The notes below the pieces were generated by a model, which was given only the letters and a program-made list of their open reading frames with translations, was not told where the DNA came from and ran no database searches. A program made the translations under genes and the position numbers. From assembly GCF_000472385.1 (NCBI RefSeq), contig NZ_AWZU01000025.1, forward strand, positions 54,572 through 118,571: a stretch of DNA of 64,000 nt. The letters run 5' to 3'. Origin of the DNA: Bradyrhizobium sp. ARR65. GTDB taxonomy: Bacteria > Pseudomonadota > Alphaproteobacteria > Rhizobiales > Xanthobacteraceae. Of this stretch, positions 58,819-64,000 are shown in pieces; the first letter of the stretch is position 1, and each line of letters starts with the position of its first letter.

Positions 58819-60132
58819 TCAGCGTTCTTTGAAGGCGTGCTCTGCCTGGTCCAGCAGGGGTTTGAGAAGATAGGACAGCGCGGTGCGCCCGGAGGTTTTC
58901 ATAAAGACCTCGACAGGCATGCCCGGCACCAGCTTTGCGGAGCCGAGCTTAGCCACTTCCTCCGGCTTCAGCAGAGCTCGCGCCGTATAGTAGCTCATAC
59001 CGGTTTTCTGGTCCTGTGTGATGTCCGCGGAGACGACGCTGATCTCGCCATCGATCTCAGGCGTCGTCTTCTGGTTGAAGGCGGAAAATCGCATTGTCGC
59101 GACTTGGCCGACATAGACCTGATCGATGTCCCTCGGCGCGATCTTCACTTCAACCGCAAGAGCGTCCGCATCGGGTACGATCAGCATTATCTGCTCGCCG
59201 GGAGCGATCACGCCTCCCACGGTATGGACGCTAAGCTCGTGAACGCGACCGGACTGAGGGGCCCGGATCTCGATCCGGTTGAGCTGATCCACAGCGGCGG
59301 TCTTGCGTTCGGCAAGTTCGGAGAGCTTCGAGCGCGTTTCGATCAGGTCCTTGCCGACCTCCGTTCGCAGATCCTGGTCGATCTGGATGATCTGAAGCTC
59401 AATTTCAGCAATCTTGCCCTTTGCCTGGGCAATCATGCCGCTTAACTGACTACGCTCACCTTCGAGCCGCGCGGTGTCGCGCTCAAGCGAAGTAAGCCGA
59501 GTAATTGGCACCAGATTCTTCTGCCAGAGGGAGCGTACGCCTTCGAGTTCCTGATGGATCAGGTCGACTTCCCTCTGCTTGGCGTCGAGCTGTCCCGAAT
59601 AGCCCTTGATCTCTTCCTGTAGCTGCGCGCTGCGCTCCTTGAGCTGCGCTTTCTGTCCGCTCCTGGCCTGTCGACGCAGGTCGAACAGCTTGTTTTCCGC
59701 AGCAATAGCACGACCCGCTTCGGAATTAGTGTCCTTTGTCCGGTCCAGCAGCGCCCTGGAAAATGCAATCTGATCTGCGCCGTCGCGCTCGGCTTCAAGA
59801 CGTGCCTGGCGAGCGAGCAGTTCGTCGAGGCCCTTGGTGACGATCGTCGCGTTTGCCAGCGTCTGCGTTTCGTCGAGTCGGATCAGCACGTCGCCGGCGT
59901 TGACCCGGTCTCCCTCGCGCACACGCAATTCCCCGACGATGCCACCGGTAGGGTGCTGAACCTTCTTCACGCTCGAGTCAACCACAACGACGCCTTGGCC
60001 AATCACCGCGCCCGACAATTGCGTTGTCGCCGCCCAGCCGCCGACGCCGAAGGTCACGAGGCCGAATATGATCATGCCAACGGCTATATACCGCTGGATC
60101 GACTCCAGCGCCGGCGTCACCGCGCGGTCCAT
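58819..60132 (-). CDS. HlyD-family type I secretion membrane-fusion protein
   Basis: The 437-residue adaptor links the ABC exporter to the outer-membrane channel. It has one N-terminal membrane helix at about 16-38, a beta-barrel/lipoyl segment starting GVVVVDSSVKKVQHPTGGIV, a long coiled-coil hairpin at about 95-285, and the returning EIRAPQSGRVHELSVHTVGG lipoyl half. The C-terminal PGMPVEVFMKTSGRTALSYL is typical of the PrsE/HlyD group. Its start overlaps the exporter stop by 16 bases, so translation is coupled. No outer-membrane TolC gene is in view. Confidence 0.92.
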   Translation of the reverse strand: MDRAVTPALESIQRYIAVGMIIFGLVTFGVGGWAATTQLSGAVIGQGVVVVDSSVKKVQHPTGGIVGELRVREGDRVNAGDVLIRLDETQTLANATIVTKGLDELLARQARLEAERDGADQIAFSRALLDRTKDTNSEAGRAIAAENKLFDLRRQARSGQKAQLKERSAQLQEEIKGYSGQLDAKQREVDLIHQELEGVRSLWQKNLVPITRLTSLERDTARLEGERSQLSGMIAQAKGKIAEIELQIIQIDQDLRTEVGKDLIETRSKLSELAERKTAAVDQLNRIEIRAPQSGRVHELSVHTVGGVIAPGEQIMLIVPDADALAVEVKIAPRDIDQVYVGQVATMRFSAFNQKTTPEIDGEISVVSADITQDQKTGMSYYTARALLKPEEVAKLGSAKLVPGMPVEVFMKTSGRTALSYLLKPLLDQAEHAFKER

Positions 60133-62054
60133 CGTCCGCCTCCCTGACTCTCCGGCACCACCCGAAGCGGAGCAGGAGTCCGCAGCACCCTTCTGAGAAC
60201 CTCCTCCCTCGGACCGAAGGACTGCACTCTGCCGTCGCCAATGACCAAAGCATGGTCAACGCCTTCGAGTGCCCTTGGACGATGTGCAACCACGGCCACG
60301 ATGCCGCCACGGCGCCGCACACTCAAGATCGCTTCGGTTAGCGCTTCTTCGCCGTCAGCATCGACATTCGATGTCGGCTCATCGAGCACGACAAAGAACG
60401 GATTTCCATAGAGCGCCCTGGCGAGCCCGATGCGCTGCCGCTGTCCGGCCGACAACGCCATTCCTCTTTCGCCGATCTTGGTCCCGTAACCCTCCGGGAG
60501 CGAAAGGATCAGATCGTGCACGCCAGCCGCACTCGCTGCCTGCAGGACCGCATCCGGCGTGGCATGCAGATCGAAACGAGCTATGTTGACCGCGATGCTT
60601 CCCTCGAACAATTCAACATCCTGCGGCAAATAGCCGATATGCTTGCCCAGCGCGTGTGGTGACCAATGATCCAGCGCCGCGTTGTCGAGCTTGATTGTGC
60701 CGCGAAGCCGCGGCCAGACCCCAACCAGCGCTCGCGCCAGAGTCGATTTTCCCGATCCGCTTGGACCGATGATCCCGACGGCCTCGCCGCTCCGCAGCTG
60801 GAAGGAAATATCAGTGAGGATTGGCTTTTCCGAATTTGGAGCCCCAACGTGGAGATGCTCAACGACAAGCGCCCGGGTCGGCGCCGGGAGGGCCAATGGC
60901 TCCTCTTCCGCAGGCAGCAATTTCAAGAGTTGATCCAAGCGATGACTAGATTGGCGAGCGGCAATGAACCCCTTCCAGTTCGCAATCGCCACTTCGACAG
61001 GGGCAAGCGCTCTCGCCGTCAGAATTGATCCTGCAATAATGATCCCGGCAGTCGATTCCTGGTTGATGACGAGAACGGCACCGACGGCAAGAACGAGCGA
61101 CTGCAGGATCGAACGAAAGACTTTGGAGAGCCCGCCGAGTCCGCTTGCGACATCGCTGGCCCGTTCGTGAGCTGCGAGATACTTGCGGTTAATGTCCTGC
61201 CAGCGCAATGCAGCCTGCTGCCTCATACCCATAGCCTGCAAGACTTCGGCGTTACGCCGTCCCTCAACGGCCAGTGCGCTGCGCGAGATTGCTAGACGCG
61301 AAGACGCTTTCGCAGCCCCTCGGATTCGGGTTTCGGTCAGGATCGTGATTCCGACCAAAACCAGCGCGCCAATCAGCGCGGTCACACCGATCCAGAAATG
61401 AAACAGAAAACAGATCCCGAGATAAGCCGGCATCCAGGGCAGATCAAAGAGCGCCGTCGGCCCGCCGCTCGACAGGAAGCTACGGACCTGGTCTAGGTCC
61501 CGCAGCGGTTGCAACCCGTCGCCGTCGCCGCGGGTCTTCAGCGGAAGGCGCACGAGTGAATCGAATACGCGAATTCCGAGCTTTTCATCGAAGTACCTGC
61601 CGACCCGAACACCGATCCTATTTCTGACCACGTCGAGCCCGCCCTGTAACAGGTAGAGCACGATCGCCAGCACCATCAATGCAACGAGCGTCGGTATGCT
61701 GCGTCCGGGCAGCACACGGTCGTAGACCTGAAGCATGAAGAATGAGCCGGTGAGCATCAGAAGATTGCTCAAACCGCTGAACGCCGCGAGCGCCCAGAAT
61801 ATTCGACGGCACGACTTGAGAAATGCCGAAATCTCGGATCCCGGCTCATCATAGTCGTCCGCAGACCGAAGCTGGCCGGAGAACAATCGTTGCCGAACGG
61901 CCTCTATCGTTCGCTCCGGCCAGTTCGTCAGTTCCCGCCGCGCGCGCTCTGCCAGAGGGCGCACGGCGGCTTTGAATACTGCCAGCTTCGATAGCTCGAT
62001 GTGATCAAAACTTCCAAACGGGGGGCTTCCCCCCCGTCGTGCGAAATCGGTCAT
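60117..62054 (-). CDS. Type I secretion ABC permease/ATPase (PrsD-like)
   Basis: The 645-residue protein fuses a six-helix transmembrane domain (about 85-350) to an ABC ATPase. Walker A is GPSGSGKSTLARAL near 430, the signature LSAGQRQRIGLARALYG near 535 and Walker B FFVVLDEPTSNVDADGEE near 555. There is no peptidase-like N-terminal domain, so it should export proteins by a C-terminal signal. About 90 residues before the first helix are extra compared with typical PrsD. The Ig-repeat protein gene 93 bp upstream is the obvious substrate, and the HlyD-type adaptor follows. Confidence 0.92.
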   Translation of the reverse strand: MTDFARRGGSPPFGSFDHIELSKLAVFKAAVRPLAERARRELTNWPERTIEAVRQRLFSGQLRSADDYDEPGSEISAFLKSCRRIFWALAAFSGLSNLLMLTGSFFMLQVYDRVLPGRSIPTLVALMVLAIVLYLLQGGLDVVRNRIGVRVGRYFDEKLGIRVFDSLVRLPLKTRGDGDGLQPLRDLDQVRSFLSSGGPTALFDLPWMPAYLGICFLFHFWIGVTALIGALVLVGITILTETRIRGAAKASSRLAISRSALAVEGRRNAEVLQAMGMRQQAALRWQDINRKYLAAHERASDVASGLGGLSKVFRSILQSLVLAVGAVLVINQESTAGIIIAGSILTARALAPVEVAIANWKGFIAARQSSHRLDQLLKLLPAEEEPLALPAPTRALVVEHLHVGAPNSEKPILTDISFQLRSGEAVGIIGPSGSGKSTLARALVGVWPRLRGTIKLDNAALDHWSPHALGKHIGYLPQDVELFEGSIAVNIARFDLHATPDAVLQAASAAGVHDLILSLPEGYGTKIGERGMALSAGQRQRIGLARALYGNPFFVVLDEPTSNVDADGEEALTEAILSVRRRGGIVAVVAHRPRALEGVDHALVIGDGRVQSFGPREEVLRRVLRTPAPLRVVPESQGGGRWTAR

Positions 62055-62147
62055 GGCACTTGCCCCTTAACCGTGCCTCTTTTGAGCAGCTGCCCAAGGC
62101 AGATTGAGATTACTCTGTTGTCACACTGTACTGCCCAGGTGACTCGC

Positions 62148-64000
62148 TCACGCGAAATGAAAGTCGTGACTATTGAGAGCACCCAGCTTCATGTTCTTCA
62201 GCGTCAGCGTGTCGCTCCCTGTGGAAACGACAACATCCTGTCCGACCTGGGACGCATGAGAGAGAACACTGGCAAAACTGTCGAACACGCTCTTACTGAA
62301 CTGGATCGTGTCGTGCCCGCCTCCGTCTGCGACGAACCCGTTGATCGTGTCGTGACCGAAATTCGCGGCAAACACGAATGTATCAGAATGGCCCTCGCCT
62401 ACGAGAAGATCATCACCCGAGGTACTTGTCATCGTGCTGTGGCTCGGACCGAGGATCGCCGCGCCTGCACTTGTAGCTGCGACATTGCCGGTGCTGTCGA
62501 CCTCTTGCGCCTCGAACGTGTGTACCGCGCTCGAGAGCTGGGGCGTTGTGAAGCTCCACGCACCGTCTGCAGCAGCCTTGACTGAGCCGAGCAATGCCGT
62601 GCCGTCGTAGAGCTTGATCTGGCTGTCGGCATCCGCTGTGCCCTTGATCGTGGCGGTGTCGTTGCAGTGCTCGTGGAGACTTGTGAAGTCAATCGCCTTT
62701 GTCTCTGTCTGTGTCCCTGTCTGTGTTCCTGTCTGCGTCTGCGTCGACGCCGCCACCGTCACGGCATCGACCGCAGATGCGCCGCCAACATTGCCGGCGA
62801 CATCGACAGTCTTGGAAGTAAAGCTGTGGCTGCCATCGGCAAGCTGGCCGGTATCGTAGCTCCAGGTGCCGGTGCTGCTCGTCGTGGCGGTGCCGATCTG
62901 CTTGCCCCCGTCAAAGATGTCGATCGTACTATTCGCCTCCGCGGTCCCCTTCAGCATGAGGTCGTTGAGGGGCGTCGTACTGGCGACTGCGGAGCCGTCC
63001 TGCGAAAAGACGGCCATTGTCGGCGCACTCGGCGCGTGAGTGTCGATGGTCAGGGAAAGCGCTGCCGGCGCCGCACTGGTATCCCCGGACGAATCCGCGT
63101 CAGTCGCCGTCAGATTGTGCGTACCGTCACTCAACACCGGCGTAGTCAGGGTCCATTGGCCGTTGCCATTCTCCGTTGCTGTCCCGATCTCACTCGTGCC
63201 GTCGAACACATGGACCGTGCTGTTGGGCAGAGCGGTGCCAGTCAGCGTCGGCGTGTCATCGTTGGTAATATGGTCGCCGACAGTGCCGCTGTCGGGCGAG
63301 AACGATTCGATTTGCGGAGCGGCCGGCGGTATTGGTGTTGGTGTCGATGTCGACGCCGTCACCGTCATGGCATTGGCTGCTGAGGCCGCGCTGGTATTGC
63401 CGGCGACATCAATGGCGGTGACCGTGAAGCTGTGGCTGCCATCGGCTAGCTGACCAGTATCAAAGGTCCAAGTGCTGCCGCTCGTGGTCGTGGCGGTGCC
63501 GATTTGGTTGCCGTTGTCGAATATATCGATCGTGCTGCTCGCCTCCGCGGTCCCCTTCAGGACAACGTCGTTCGAGGTCGTCGCGCCAACCACCGCTGAA
63601 CCACTCTGCGAGTAGACCGCCATGGTTGGTGCGGCCGGCGCATGGGTATCGACGGTCACCGCCAGCGCGGCGGACGCGGCGCCGGTCTGTCCGGAGGCAT
63701 CGGTAGCCGTCGCGGTCAGCATGTGCTTGGCATCGGTGAGGACCGAGGTGATGTAATCCCACGAGCCGGTTGAGTCGGCAGTCGTCGTACCCAGCTTGTT
63801 CGAGCCATCGTACACGGTAACGGTGCTATTGGGGTCGGCGGTGCCCTTCAGCTCGAGCTTGTTAGCATCGGTGATGCCGTCGCCGACGGTGCCGCTATCT
63901 GGCGAGAACGAGCTGATCATCGGCGTCGCTGGGGCACTCGGTGACGCGGGCGTAGTTGGCGTCGCGGGCGTAGTTGGCGTGACGGGCGTATTCGGCGTCA
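62148..64000 (-). CDS. Ig-repeat RTX-like adhesin, 5' end beyond the window
   Basis: The frame is open past 64000, so this is the C-terminal part (at least 617 residues) of a larger secreted surface protein. It begins in a Thr-Pro-rich linker (PTTPATPTTPA-like). Then come Ig-like repeats of about 90-100 residues, each with TAxxNSTxxxFDG and a LADGSHSF or LSDGTHNLT end; three are clear. A TQTGTQTGTQTET spacer follows, and the C-terminus has SGDDLLVGEGHSDTFVFAAN and GFVADGGGHDTIQFSKSVFD, the RTX-like region that type I systems read. It probably acts in adhesion or biofilm formation. The exporter and adaptor genes lie directly downstream. Confidence 0.88.
   Translation of the reverse strand, partial: TPNTPVTPTTPATPTTPASPSAPATPMISSFSPDSGTVGDGITDANKLELKGTADPNSTVTVYDGSNKLGTTTADSTGSWDYITSVLTDAKHMLTATATDASGQTGAASAALAVTVDTHAPAAPTMAVYSQSGSAVVGATTSNDVVLKGTAEASSTIDIFDNGNQIGTATTTSGSTWTFDTGQLADGSHSFTVTAIDVAGNTSAASAANAMTVTASTSTPTPIPPAAPQIESFSPDSGTVGDHITNDDTPTLTGTALPNSTVHVFDGTSEIGTATENGNGQWTLTTPVLSDGTHNLTATDADSSGDTSAAPAALSLTIDTHAPSAPTMAVFSQDGSAVASTTPLNDLMLKGTAEANSTIDIFDGGKQIGTATTSSTGTWSYDTGQLADGSHSFTSKTVDVAGNVGGASAVDAVTVAASTQTQTGTQTGTQTETKAIDFTSLHEHCNDTATIKGTADADSQIKLYDGTALLGSVKAAADGAWSFTTPQLSSAVHTFEAQEVDSTGNVAATSAGAAILGPSHSTMTSTSGDDLLVGEGHSDTFVFAANFGHDTINGFVADGGGHDTIQFSKSVFDSFASVLSHASQVGQDVVVSTGSDTLTLKNMKLGALNSHDFHFA

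Overview
The window looks like a piece of a Bradyrhizobium (or very close Rhizobiales) chromosome. The coding sequence is GC-rich throughout, it carries several interspersed palindromic repeat types that I recognise from Bradyrhizobium intergenic DNA, and the gene families fit a metabolically versatile soil alphaproteobacterium. I see no rRNA, tRNA, CRISPR, transposase, integrase or phage structural gene. All family assignments were made by eye from motifs and protein layout, without database searches.

Layout. 0-4 kb: two interspersed repeats, a DUF2147 secreted protein, a thioredoxin-reductase-like ferredoxin/flavodoxin-NADP reductase, a hotdog thioesterase, a [2Fe-2S] ferredoxin and an Hpt phosphotransfer protein. 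4-9.4 kb: one 1783-residue membrane-anchored coiled-coil protein with eight exact-period 132-nt repeats, a CtrA-like site upstream and a clear terminator downstream. 9.5-12.4 kb: an Mla/MCE lipid transport operon whose permease carries a fused STAS domain. 12.5-19 kb: dipeptide epimerase-like enolase, MFS transporter, a Rhizobiales-type hypothetical protein, a threonine dehydratase-like enzyme, and an LpxH-like phosphatase/glycosyltransferase pair. 19.6-26.4 kb: a small conserved-looking gene, a SnoaL-like protein, and a Rieske ring-hydroxylating oxygenase operon (binding protein, alpha, SDR, beta, two unknown small proteins) divergent from an IclR regulator with a perfect palindrome between them. 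26.5-32 kb: two very small genes, a ThrE-type exporter, a diheme cytochrome plus DUF4142 pair, thiD and a stand-alone Lrp/AsnC effector domain.

32.2-39.8 kb: a large SAM-cyclase-ATPase-TPR protein and an AT-richer patatin-like gene with substituted catalytic residues sit between a degenerate copy of the 3' end of a CHASE-GGDEF-EAL gene and that complete gene, which suggests an inserted segment. 40-46 kb: an orphan periplasmic binding protein, diheme cytochrome c, CHRD protein, cytochrome c' type protein and an orphan form-II CoxL-like hydroxylase subunit. 46-50 kb: murJ and a WbpE/WbpB-like sugar aminotransferase/oxidoreductase pair. 50.5-56.4 kb: a four-gene operon joining a cyclase/NB-ARC ATPase protein to a catalase-like protein, a 236-residue unknown and a DyP-type peroxidase. 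56.7-58.8 kb: a DUF1223 protein, then a decayed stretch with at least three broken coding fragments and one small membrane ORF. 58.8-64 kb: a type I secretion adaptor and ABC exporter with a large Ig-repeat RTX-like adhesin that runs off the right edge.

Most of the window is ordinary housekeeping and accessory metabolism. The parts most worth following are the cyclase/NB-ARC-catalase-DyP operon, the cyclase-patatin segment bounded by a gene-end duplication, and the giant repeat protein under a possible cell-cycle site.
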